From positions 6,115,001 to 6,179,000 of the forward strand of contig NC_058198.1 in the NCBI RefSeq assembly GCF_907165205.1: a stretch of 64,000 nt of DNA, written 5' to 3'. The DNA comes from Coccinella septempunctata (taxonomy: Eukaryota; Arthropoda; Insecta; Coleoptera; Coccinellidae). The notes below the pieces were generated by a model. It had not been told where the DNA came from and did no database searches. It was given only the letters and a program-made list of their open reading frames with translations. Positions 37,601-48,365 of the stretch are shown piece by piece. The number at the start of each line of letters is the position of its first letter. Position 1 is the first letter of the stretch. A program made the translations under genes and the position numbers.

Positions 37601-40457
37601 AAATTGCAAATTTTTGAAAAATGCCATTTCCGAGATGAAAATCTAAACGAACGGAGATAGGCTTTCGAAATTACTTGCAATGGATTCAGCGTGTTCGAAA
37701 ACCTATATTTTCATACCAAACTTTCCAATATATGACACTGTTTAGGAGAAAATAATTTTTTTTGTTTTTCCACTTTTCATTTTCGAGTTGACTTCGAAGA
37801 GCTCTCTGGAGTGCAATTCTCTATTGAATCATCAACTGTTTGGTTTTCTAGAATCTTCACAACAAATTCCATGCACTCCATATCCGAGCACAGTAATAGA
37901 ACATCCTGATTTTTAGACAGAGTAGCAAATAGGTCATTTTAGGGGGGTCTAACCCCTTGCTCATTTTTGACCCAAAAAATCGAAATTTTCGAAATCGAGT
38001 TTTTGTGCTAGTGTGGAAGCCTAGACAACGCTGATTATATAACCGGAAATCCCAATTGGATCAGACGAATATAACAGGAGATATCGCAGATTGAAAATTG
38101 CAAATTTTCGAAAAATGCCATTTCCAAGATGAAAATCTGAACGAACGGAGATAGGGTTTCGAAATTACTTGCAATGGATTCAGGGTGTTCGAAAACCTAT
38201 ATTTTCATACCAAACTTTCCAATATATGGCACTGTTTAGGAGAAAATAATTTTTTTTGTTTTTCCACTTTTCATTTTCGAATTGACTTCGAAGAGCCCTC
38301 TGGAGTGCAATTCTCTATTGAAGCATCAACTTTTTGGTTATCTAGAATCTCCGAAACAAATTCTATGCATTCCCTATCCTAAGACACTAATAGAACATCC
38401 TGATTTTCAGACAGAGTAGCAAATATGTCATTTTAGGGGGGTCTAACCCCTTGCTCATTTTTGACCTAAAAAATCGAGATTTTCGAAATCGAGTTTTTGT
38501 GCTTGAGTGGAAGCCTAGGCAACGCTGATTATATAACCGGAAATCCCAATTGGATCAGACGAATATAACAGGAGATATCGCAGATTGAAATTTGCAATTT
38601 TTCGAAAAATGCCATTTCCAAGATGAAAATCTAAACGAAGGGAGATAGGCTTTCGAAATTGCTCGCAATAGATTCAGCGTGTTCGAAAACCTATATTTTC
38701 ATACCAAAATCTCAAATATCTGGTTCTGTTTAGGAGAAAAAAATTGTTTTTGTTTTTCCACTTTTCATTTTCGAGTTGACTTCGAAGAGCTCTCTGGAGT
38801 GCAATTCTCTATTGAATCATCAACTGTTTGGTTTTCTAGAATCTTCACAACAAATTCCATGCACTCCATATCCGAGGACAGTAATAGAACATCCTGATTT
38901 TTAGACAGAGTAGCAAATAGTTCATTTTAGGGGGGTCTAACCCCTTGCTCATTTTTGACCTAAAAAATCGAAATTTTCGAAATCGAGTTTTTGTGCTAGG
39001 GTGGAAGCCTAGACAACGCTGATTATATAACCGGAAATCCCAATTGGATCAGACGAATATAACAGGAGATATCGCAGATTGAAAATTGCAAATTTTCGAA
39101 AAATGCCATTTCCAAGATGAAAATCTAAACGAACGGAGATAGGGTTTCGAAATTACATGCAATGGATTTAGCGTGTTCGAAAACCTATATTTTCATACCA
39201 AACTTTCCAGTATATGACACTGTTTAGGAGAAAATAATTTTTTTTGTTTTTCCACTTTTCATTTTCGAGTTGACTTCGAAGAGCTCTCTGGAGTGCAATT
39301 CTCTATTGAATCATCAACTGTTTGGTTTTCTAGAATCTTCACAACAAATTCCATGCACTCCATATCCGAGGACAGTAATAGAACATCCTGATTTTCAGAC
39401 AGAGTAGCAAATAGGTCATTTTAGGGGGGTCTAACCCCTCGCTCATTTTTGACCCAAAAAATCGAAATTTTCGAAATCGTGTTTTTGTGCTAGGGTGGAA
39501 GCCTAGGCAACGCTGATTATATAACCGGAAATCCCAATTGGATCAGACGAATATAACAGGAGATATCGCAGATTGAAATTTGCAATTTTTCGAAAAATGC
39601 CATTTCCAAGATGAAAATCTAAACGAAGGGAGATAGGCTTTCGAAATTGCTCGCAATAGATTCAGCGTGTTCGAAAACCCATATTTTTATACCAAAATCT
39701 CAAATATCTGGCTCTGTTTAGGAGAAAATAATTTTTTTTGTTTTTCCACTTTTCATTTTCGAGTTGACTTCGAAGAGCTCTCTGGAGTGCAATTCTCTAT
39801 TGAATCATCAACTGTTTGGTTTTCTAGAATCTTCACAACAAATTCCATGCACTCCATATCCGAGGACAGTAATAGAACATCCTGATTTTCAGACAGAGTA
39901 GCAAATATGTCATTTTAGGGGGTCTAACCCCTTGCTCATTTTTGACCTGAAAAATCGAGATTTTCGAAATCGAGTTTTTATGCTTGGGTGGAAGCCAAGG
40001 CAACGCTGATTATATAACCGGAAATCCCAATTGGATCAGACGAATATAACAGGAGATATCGCAGATTGAAATTTGCAATTTTTGAAAAATGCCATTTCCA
40101 AGATGAAAATCTAAACGAAGGGAGATAGGCTTTCGAAATTGCTCCCAATAGATTCAGCGTGTTCGAAAATCCATATTTTCATACCAAAATCTCAAATATC
40201 TGGCTCTGTTTAGGAGAAAATAATTTTGTCTGTTTTTCCACTTTTCATTTTCGAGTTTACTTCGAAGAGCCCTCTGGAGTGCAATTCTCTATTGAAGCAT
40301 CAACTTTTTGGTTTTCTAGAATTTCCGAAACAAATTCAATGCATTCCATATCCTAAGACACTAATAGAACATCCTGATTTTCAGACAAATATGTCATTTT
40401 AGGGGGGTCTAACCCCTTGCTCATTTTTGACCAAAAAAACCGAGATTTTCGAAATCG
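34638..40457. repeat. 494-bp satellite array, about 11.8 copies
   Basis: The anchor GTGTTCGAAAACC (or a one-base variant) occurs at 34727, 35221, 35715, 36209, 36703, 37197, 37691, 38185, 38679, 39173, 39667 and 40159. Ten intervals are exactly 494 bp and the last is 492. Two monomer types exist. Type 1 has TTTTTGGTTATCTAGAATC (the 37197 copy has TTTTCGG) and GCATTCC; type 2 has TGTTTGGTTTTCTAGAATC and GCACTCCATATCC. In order of the anchors the types run 2-1-2-1-2-1-2-1-2-2-2-1. A G-run hairpin (GGGGTCTAACCCC) is in nearly every unit. The array starts and ends partway through a monomer. Uniform length with few indels points to recent homogenisation. Open frames of 65-72 codons in some units are probably by-products. 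Confidence 0.95.
35221..39172. repeat. Higher-order repeat: two copies of a 4-monomer (1,976-bp) block
   Basis: Monomers starting at 35221, 35715, 36209 and 36703 match those at 37197, 37691, 38185 and 38679 one-to-one and share private variants. Examples: GAGTTTCTGTGC in the first pair, CCGAGCACAG and GCTAGTGTGG in the second, GCATTCCCTATCC in the third, and ATCTCAAATATCTGG in the fourth. The offset is 1,976 bp (4 x 494). The monomer at 34727 resembles the fourth type, so the phase extends one unit to the left. This is the signature of unequal exchange duplicating a four-unit block. Confidence 0.88.
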
Positions 40458-40590
40458 CTGATTATCCCATCTTTTTTGGGGTTTTTCGAAGGTCAACTTT
40501 CGACACGCGTATCCCCCAGAAAAATTATGGTAGATGTAAATGTGATACATATTCTAAAAAATGAATTTCTACTATAAATAAATATTATAA
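40458..40590. repeat. Partial 174-bp repeat unit, right flank of the 494-bp array
   Basis: After the last 494-bp monomer breaks off, the text resumes a 174-bp unit. It has TTTTTCGAAGGTCAACTTTCGA, then GTAGATGTAAATGTGATACA and TATTCT, as on the left side. It starts close to the unit position where the left copy stopped. Confidence 0.75.
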
Positions 40591-41817
40591 GAAATACTCC
40601 AGTTCACAAAGGGGGGTGGATCATGGCCCCTGTTGAAACCGCCTTTATTCCCTTGTTTTCTTTATATTTAACATCCAGAAATATAACCTCATTGGAGATT
40701 ATTCATTCTTACGTATGCGTTCGGATTGATAGGAAAACAAACCAACGCCGTTGTTCGAAATGCAAATTTTATACATTTTACTGCTCATTAATCTTGTTAA
40801 TTAGATTGGAACTACATATACTATCCCCCCTTCTGTAGATTGGATATTCATGAACTATGACTGCACAAGATTTTACGAGGGCACCAACGTCTTGGGAAAT
40901 TTGCATTTACTAGAACACTTTGAGGGGATGTTTAAGGGAGTTACCAGAGCCGCGAATAAATATCTGTGTCATATATCTCTCCGGACACTTTTTTTCCCAT
41001 GGGATGTGACCGGTAATAATGCACCCTATTCAATGTGGACGACTTATGAGGATGCTTTCTATTTTCATCAATCCTTTCGTATCTGATATGGAAAGTAGAT
41101 AAGACCACCATTCTCTGATGATACATTCTGTTCATAGATCACCAACTTCCCGGTGAATATCTGGAGTATACCCAGAAAATCATTCTGTTATATTCCAGCA
41201 AATAAATTATAGAGTTTTTCACTTTCCCTCCAGATTCATTCTTAGGATACTAATAATAAAAAACCTGTACCTAATTTATTTTATCGAAAAAAATCAAAAA
41301 TGTTAGTGATTCTTCTCTTTCTTTATTGAGAAAGCCTTGGAATGGCATGATCGAATTAGGTGGACAGGTTCAGTAGGATTTCCTGATATGCTTTGGATGT
41401 TGTCTTATCGATTCCACGGGCAGAGCTACACAATTTCTAACAAACCACTGCGTGTTGTGACTTCTTAGGGAAACGAGATAATATAAAAAAGCTTGGTCAG
41501 GTGTACCCAACAAAACTGCGATGGATATAGCTCATGATTGAGATTCACACGAGTATGTAATCAATTAAAGACCATAAGTCTGGCATGCCAAGGCTAGTCA
41601 GAACAACACGAGAAAAACCATCGTGATAGTTAGATCAGCCCACGAAGCCAGCCTTAGAATATCTGGGGATGGTTTAAACAGAGATCCTCGGCCTCTCTGC
41701 CCGATAACATCCTGTCAACGAATCTTTCATTACGATGTTAGGGGGAAAGGAAGATTGAAAGAAGGAACCTAAGCCCCAAATCCTGAAAGAGAATACTCTG
41801 GCCTTCCCAATTCAGTG
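40591..41817. other. No supported gene
   Basis: Only frames of 78 codons or fewer. The last 400 bases may hold eroded upstream sequence of the LINE fragment that follows, but I could not align it. Confidence 0.4.
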
Positions 41818-42170
41818 CGAGACATAAGAAGGATCTTGATCTTAGCAAGAATTCGCTACACCTCACATGGCATTTTCACTTGGAGAAGCACCTCGTGAAA
41901 ATGGATCTAACAGAAACTGTCGAGTGCAGATTCTGTGGGGAAGAGCCAGATGACCTGGTGACAGAATTCCTCGTCAATGCAAGCCAACGCAAGGAATGCT
42001 TGGAACGAGAAACTTGTAACCTCCATGTAGCCATTCCAGATGCGCAACTGGATGAGGCGAAAACAGGTCTGATTGGGGCACAAAAGGTCTTATGGTCTAA
42101 GTGCAACCAAACCTACCTTAAAATCTGCAATCTGCAAGAAAAATCACTGAACGTAGCTCTTACTGGTTAG
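41818..42170 (+). pseudogene. LINE ORF2 C-terminal fragment (RNase H end / zinc knuckle)
   Basis: The plus strand reads SLHLTWHFHLEKHLVKMDL then TETVECRFCGEEPDDLVTEF and NASQRKECL, ending at TAG 42168-42170. The H-x-HL motif followed by C-x2-C is the pattern seen in the C-terminal part of Jockey-like retrotransposon polyproteins, and the text is clearly related to the minus-strand fragment at 21320-21420. The usual third metal ligand (a Cys near LV-x-E) looks altered to Asn. The frame is open for at least 97 codons but has no upstream reverse transcriptase. It is a relic rather than a gene. Confidence 0.6.
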
Positions 42171-43071
42171 CCCTATTTTGATGTCCCTCAATACATTATA
42201 AATTTCGAATTCAAAACAACATTCAATAGAAATAGTGATTATTTATCTGTGTCATCCCCTTCCGGCGACACAATAAAACTTGAACGAAAACACTGTCGTT
42301 GGAATGTGAATCGAACAGATTCTTCCGTTTCCTCGTGAAGCAGGTAATCTCGTCTAGTCGTATTGTCTTGTACCGAGGTGGTCCTCATTTCGATTCCGAC
42401 ACTAAAGGACGAGAAAGGAAATTGCCCCGGCGCCTTTCCATGAATATGACCGTTGTACCGTTGCCATCTGAGCGCCCCGCGATCGCATCTTGTTCCGGAA
42501 AAATCAATCATGACACAAATGACGCGGATAATAATCTATTACTTTCGGTATCCACGCAGAAGACATATATATCGAGGAGATAATTTGAATTTTAAACTAG
42601 AAAATACGTGACCACTCCTCAGTTTGGCACCCTCACGAATTTACGAGCCGAAGAGATTTGAATCCGAAAATTGGAAGATGTAAAGGGGGATGCCACGCGA
42701 TTCACTTTTCTCCCCCCGTTTTCGGGAAAATCGCTCTCGCGGCCCCAAATCGCCCCCATACGACAAATCCAACATGTTCGAAGTTGTTTTATTGCCGACA
42801 TATTTCAATAGATTCGGAATTCCGGATTTTAAGGGTTCTGTTACTTGGAAGTGTATAAGATAACGGGTGGTTATTGGTAAATGTCGGACGGAATGACCGT
42901 TGCCGGAGTGGCCATTCATTGGGCCGGTCGCCAGCTTTCAAACCGACTCAGAGAAAGGGCGCGGATCTTGTTTTTCCATGTATACGGATTGAATGAAATC
43001 AGGAGAATTTTCCAGGCAAGAGGAACTTGCACCTCTCAACGTAAACAAAAATGTAGCTCACACACTCGAAA
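42171..43071. other. No supported gene
   Basis: Overlapping chance frames of up to 94 codons occur on both strands. Bases 42640-42960 are slightly more GC-rich than the surroundings. Confidence 0.4.
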
Positions 43072-44306
43072 TACGAGGATATATTGAAAAATTCTTAGCC
43101 TACTATAGAACCAAACAAAATTTCAATGTCAAAATACTTTATTACTCAACATATTCTCCTCTTAATTCGATACATTTATTACAGCGGACCTGCAACGTCT
43201 CTAGACCTTTGAAGAAAGAAGTTTCTTCTTGCTCTGTACGTCCTTTTAAACTTTTTTTCAGTTGAGGAAAGAGAAGATAGTCGGATGGAGCCAAATCTGG
43301 TGAATGAGGGGGGTTTTCTAGTAATTCGAACCCTAAATCACGAATTTTTTGCATGACAACATGAGATATGTGCAGAGGCGTTGTCCTGCGAAAACAAAAC
43401 ACCTTTGAACAGCTTTCCGCGTCTTTTCTCTTCAATTTGTTCCAGTAGAGTGGTCAGTAATGTCGAATAGTAATTTCCGGTTATTTTTCCAACCTTATCC
43501 AAAAAATCAATCATGATTACTCCATGGCAATCCCATAAAACTGAAGCAAGAACTTGTCCAGCAGATTTTTGGACACGAAACTTCTCAGGTCTTGGAGAAC
43601 CAGAGTGTCGCCATTCCATCGATTGTTGCTTTGTTTCTGGATCGTAGAAATGTACCCAAGTCTCATCCAGAGCAACAATTCGGTTTAAGAAGCCTACATC
43701 GTTTTCAAATCGAGCACAGATCGAACGCGATGCTTCTACCCTTGCACGCTTTTGGTCAACATTCAAACATTTGGGGATCCATTTTACAGCAATTTTTCTC
43801 ATGTCCAAATTGACGTGAACTATATGATGAACGCGTTCGTATGAAATATTCAGTGCTTCAGATATCCGTTTTAGCCCAATTCGACGGTCTGATAAAATCA
43901 TGTCATGAACTGCATCGATATTTTCGGGGACTGACACAGAAACTGGCCTTCCCGATCGGTCATCATCTTCAATGAAAAATTTACCTCTTTTGAAGCAGGC
44001 AATCCAATTTTTCACGGTCGCATACGAAGGACATTGATCACCAAGGGTATTAAGCATATCTTCGTAAATTTGCTTACCTCTTCACCCTTTTAAATATAGG
44101 TACTTGATGATGGCTCTATACTCCAATTTTTCGATTTTCACAATTTCGGTGGACATCTTCTTTCTTTTAGTATATTGCGTAACTCTGGTTTACTTTTTTG
44201 ACCTCAAACTTCACACTCACACTTCTAATGTGTTATTGTTCGTTGCTATGGTAACGCAATATTTTTTTCATACATGAAACTGGTCTAGGCTAACTAAATC
44301 CTCGTA
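43072..44306 (-). mobile_element. mariner transposon, copy 1
   Basis: The element is flanked by TA (43072-43073 and 44305-44306). The left end, TACGAGGATATATTG, continues to TTCTTAGCCTAC. The right end, read inverted, is TACGAGGATTTAG followed by TTAGCCTAGACC. The right repeat lacks about 10 bases relative to copy 2. It lies in the same orientation as copy 2 about 4 kb away, and much of the internal sequence is nearly identical. Compared with copy 2 it has a net 48-bp in-frame deletion between 43228 and 43236. Confidence 0.9.
43142..44156 (-). pseudogene. mariner DD34D-type transposase, copy 1, broken
   Basis: The start ATG is at 44154-44156, as in copy 2. An in-frame TGA (44082-44084) replaces a Leu codon in the N-terminal helix-turn-helix. 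The frame then reads from MLNTLGDQCPSYATVKNW through SGRPVSV. The catalytic domain follows: first Asp in ALDETWVHFYD, second Asp in SQDNASAH. A one-base loss near 43377 shifts frame before the third Asp in PDLAPSDY. The C-terminus ends LRGEYVE with TAA at 43142-43144. The three aspartates survive, but the stop, the frameshift and the 16-codon deletion make it non-functional. Such enzymes insert their element at TA dinucleotides. Confidence 0.9.
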
Positions 44307-47105
44307 GTCTAGCTAACAAGAACACTATCGGTATAAAATGAATAACAATCTGTTAATTTTTCGATGCTATGATGGCTGTCAACAATAAGTTCACCTGTTA
44401 AGACAGCAGAACCTTCCACCAACCAGGAGCTCTTAGCCATAACGTCTACGAAATAACGAATCGATTCCCTTAACGCACCCAAAATACAGTTTGTTGAGGA
44501 GAGAAGTGTGCGACACATTTTTCCCTACCACCAGCCCGTGAACAACATCGAGATTATGTCGTCTGACGAGTCCCCTCGGAAATTCACAAGAATATCCCAA
44601 GTATTAGCTATTTTCGATGCGATCAAGTTCGATTCCACCAACAGAAATCAATATTCGGAATGGCCGAGTCTTCACATCTCCAATTCTGCGTACAGAATCT
44701 GTGACCGAAATTTTCCGGTTTCAATATTAAATTTCCCCGCCCTCCTTCCAACACGCAACCCCCCATCCCCCCCGCGTGTAGTGAATTGCACCCTCATAGC
44801 ATACGGAAGTCAAGCTGATGAAAATTGATTTCCAGTTTTTTTATAGACATAATAAATATTGATGTTACGCCGGTCGCCAGCAACTTCTGTTACGAATTGA
44901 ATAATCCGATGAATGAGCCGCCTGTATACTGGGGTGACCTGCGAATTAACTCCACGCTTCGGGAAAAAAACTTATTTGATAACGCGTATCTCGGCATTTC
45001 AATTGGATGAGATTCGGATCGGGAGAGTAGCAACAGTGTTCCAATCATTTTCAAGGGCTGAAAATTAAGTGGGTTCACTTTTTCTACTTCAGCGATGAAT
45101 ACAGATTTTTAAGAGGCATGACAAGAAATTTGTGAGGACCATATAAAAAAGAACACAAGAACACGACGTGTTGAGACCATAAATGAAGAGGAATCTACAT
45201 AGCATGAGATAAACGGATAGAAAATGGATTAACGATCAATATATTGTCGAATGGAGAGTCAACTGGAATCAAAAACGGACATAGTTCGAGGCTGGACTTC
45301 AATCCTATTTGCGTAGAGTCGTATGCTTTCAGTTTATTGACGGACATTTCAATTAGTTTAATTGGTAATGCAAATCTGTCCATTCAAAACTTATGGGTCG
45401 TTGTATGATCAATTTCAAATGAGGAATTTCCATGTTTAACGTTATAATAGTAGGAATTATCATGGAATGTCGATATTGTGAATTAACTTCATACATAAAG
45501 GGACGCCTGGTAGTTACGCATTATGATTTTTAATTTTTCCACCTGATACAGTGTATTTGAAATACCATCAACACGTTCGAAGTATTTATATTTACCATGA
45601 ACTTCTTGAAACTACATTTATTGTGAAGTGAACTCAGATTGCTCAGAAAAATGCTTTTCCCATATTTTCGACTCCTTTTCGTAAGTACAGGAAGAATGAG
45701 AATGATCCTTCATAAATGTTCAATGAGATAAATGTCTGGAGAACGAGTAAGCTGGTCCAATAATATAACTCCCCCCGTCTCTAAGGTGTGTTTGCAGGGC
45801 CTCCTCTGTTAGCGATATGAAATCATCCCGAATGAAAAGAAAAACCTCTTATTATGGGTTTTTCACCCAAATCTACATACCTCTGGCCATTTAAATTATT
45901 TACATTGAATATTTCTGTAAGTCGTTTCGATGAGGAAACCACCACCATAACGAGGTTTACATTTCACGGCAGTTAGAATTCAATTAGGGAAAATTGGATT
46001 GATATTACATCATTTCAGTTCAGCTTTTGGGATTAATTCTTTCAGGAAGCCCGCCCTCATTTTTCACATAATTATCGAGCTGTATAGGGTGAGATTCGGG
46101 GGGCCTTATCTGCGTTGCCTTCCATTTACATCTATCACTCTTTATTCGGTACCAGATTCAATATCATTAATTCGCTTTCATGATTGGATGAACTGCAAAG
46201 AATACCTAACAAAAGCAACGGAAATCTGGTTGTAGAACCCGGTGAAAGAGTTGGGAGCTTCTCTCTAATTAAAGCAGGATTCAAAATATCAATTTATTTC
46301 CACATAAATAAAATCTCATTACTCTCAATAACCGGGGTACACCAGCACGACGAGCGAGTGTCAGATGAAACGTCTCAGTCGGCCAACAAATCAGCTTATA
46401 TTCATAAGCGTTCATGTCTCGGAATATCGAATAATATGATGCCTTTGACCTACGGAGAAACTCATCAAAATCCCCATTATATGGAGCCAGATGCTGAACT
46501 ATCTCTACTCCAGTGACATGCAAATCGCAAGACTAGTCATTTTTAGATCGAACTTTGCTGCAACGTTCAGATTAGATTAAGATTGGGGTCGATTGGACAG
46601 GATCCGGCCTTTCAGAACAGCGACCAGTCCGATCTTACGTTCTAATACCATGCTCAATCAGTCTTCAGAGGACCGTCTATGATGTTGACAAATCCGACGT
46701 CCTTAGGAGCCATGGCTGTCAGAACGTGAAAATTGAGAACGATTTTCAGGCTGGCCAGTTCTTAGACATAGTCTGCAGACAGATCCAACCGATAATGTCC
46801 CCTCAGCAGTGCCAGAAGGGCCTGAGTCTCGTGGCAACTGCGGGAGCCAAAAATTCCATGAATCTATTTGCATACGAGGGTTCCACCAGAGAGTTATTTT
46901 AATGCACGATGAATGCGTGCTCTGAGAGACTGTAGAGGACAGGCTTGAAAATGCGTAACAAATTCCAAAGTGAGAAGGAGAAATAGTCCATAAGACTAAC
47001 CCCAGAAAAAATAGATGTAGTTTCCTTCTTGTATTGAAACGAAGTGTCGAAAAACGGACCATCAAGAATCCCATAATATCTACAATTTGTTCTTGCCCTC
47101 CTCTA
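44307..47105. other. No supported gene; one doubtful LINE-like scrap
   Basis: Near 46780-46880 the minus strand can be read as ETQALLALLRGHYRLD followed by a stop. This faintly resembles the motif ahead of the zinc knuckle in LINE polyproteins, and another frame gives CRLCLR. I do not call it a gene. The 106-110-codon frames at 44508-44828 and 46184-46516 have no recognised domain. Confidence 0.35.
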
Positions 47106-48365
47106 TACGAGGATATATTGAAAAATTCTAAGCCTACTTCAGAAAAAACAAAATTTCGATGTCAAAATATTTTAATACTCGAAATATTCTCTTCATAATT
47201 GAATACATTCATTAGAGCGAAACTGCAACGTCTCTAGACCTTTGAAAAAAATGTTTCTTCTTGCTCTTCAAACCAGACCTCCACAGCTTTTATTACATCC
47301 TCGTTGGAAGAAAATTGTCGACCTTTTAAACTTTTTTTCAGTTGAGGAAAGATATGATAATCGGATGGAGCCAAATCTGGTGAATAAGGGGGGTGTTCTA
47401 GTACTTCAAACCCTAAATCACAATTTTTTTGCATGGCAACAAGAGATTTGAGTGCAGGGGCGTTCTCCTGCAAAAACAAAACTTTAATTTTTTCCCGTAA
47501 AGTGGCCAGTAATATCGAATAGTAATCTCCGGTAATTGTTCTACCCTTATCAAAAAAATCAATCATGATTACTCCATGGCAATCCCAAAAACTGAAGCAA
47601 GAACTTTTCCAGTAGATTTTTGGACACGAAACTTCTTAGGTCTTGGAGAACCAAAGTGTCGCCATTCCATCGATTGTTGCTTTGTTTCTGGATCGTAAAA
47701 ATGTACCCAAGTCTCATCCATAGTAACAATTCGGTTTAAGAAGTCTACATCGTTTTCAAATCGAGCACAGATCGAACGCGATGCTTCTACCCTTGCACGC
47801 TTTTGGTCAACATTCAAACATTTGGGGATCCATTTTGCAGCAATTTTTCTCATATCCAAATTGACGTGAACTATATGATGAACGCGTTGGTATGAAATAT
47901 TCAGTGCTTCAGATATCCGTTTAAGCCCAATTCGACGGTCTGCCAAAATCATGTCATGAACTGCATCGATATTTTCAGGGACTGACACAGAAACTGGCCT
48001 TCCTGATCGGTCCTCATCTTCAATGGAAAATTCACCTCTTTTGAAGCTTGCAGTCCAATTTTTCACGGTCGCATACGAAGGACATTGATCACCAAGGGTA
48101 TTAAGCATATCTTCGTAAATCTGCTTACCTCTTAACCCTTTTAAATGCAGGTACTTGATGATGGCACGATACTCCAATTTTTCGATTTTCAAAATTTCGG
48201 TGGACATCTTCTTTCTTTTAATTTATTGCGTAACTCTGGTTTACTTTTTGACCTCAAATTTCACACTGACACTTCTAATGAGTTATTGTTCGTCGATATG
48301 GTAGCGCAATATCATTTTATGCATGGAACTGGTCTAGGCTTACTAGATATCAATACATCCTCGTA
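47106..48365 (-). mobile_element. mariner transposon, copy 2, with both inverted repeats
   Basis: TA dinucleotides flank the element at 47106-47107 and 48364-48365. The left end TACGAGGATATATTG and the inverted right end TACGAGGATGTATTG match, as do the inner blocks TAAGCCTA on each side. This gives terminal repeats of about 30 bp and an element of about 1.26 kb, the normal mariner size. Relative to copy 1 it lacks about 30 bp (around 47484) within the catalytic domain. Confidence 0.92.
47172..48207 (-). pseudogene. mariner DD34D-type transposase, copy 2, broken
   Basis: ATG at 48205-48207 opens MSTEILKIEKLEYRAI, followed by the helix-turn-helix region (PSYATVKNW), RSGRPVSV, a second helix-turn-helix (RISEALNISYQRV) and the first catalytic Asp in TMDETWVHFYD. 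One base is missing near 47587, which ends that frame after 212 codons. The next frame carries DFFDKGRTITGDYY and the third Asp in PDLAPSDY. The second catalytic residue is Glu (GAG, 47465-47467) in LQENAPA instead of Asp. A further frameshift near 47248 and an in-frame TGA break the C-terminus. Copy 1 breaks at different places, so the two copies decayed independently. Confidence 0.9.

Noticed and set aside
35060..40040. CTGATTATATAACCGGAAA in the satellite monomer as a possible hammerhead ribozyme core
   Set aside because: The core needs CTGANGA. Here the catalytic G position is T, and no matching stems flank it.
34727..40356. Conserved GTG-start frames of 65-72 codons in several 494-bp monomers (34727, 36703, 38185, 38679, 39667, 40159)
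   Set aside because: They recur because the DNA repeat recurs. Several monomers break the frame, and no codon-level constraint or start context was seen.
34638..40457. Regularly spaced repeats as a CRISPR-like array
   Set aside because: The whole 494-bp unit repeats with no unique spacers, so it is a satellite.
46703..47074. 123-codon minus-strand frame overlapping ETQALLALLRGHYRLD in another frame
   Set aside because: The resemblance to a LINE pre-zinc-knuckle motif is short and broken by stops; too weak to annotate.
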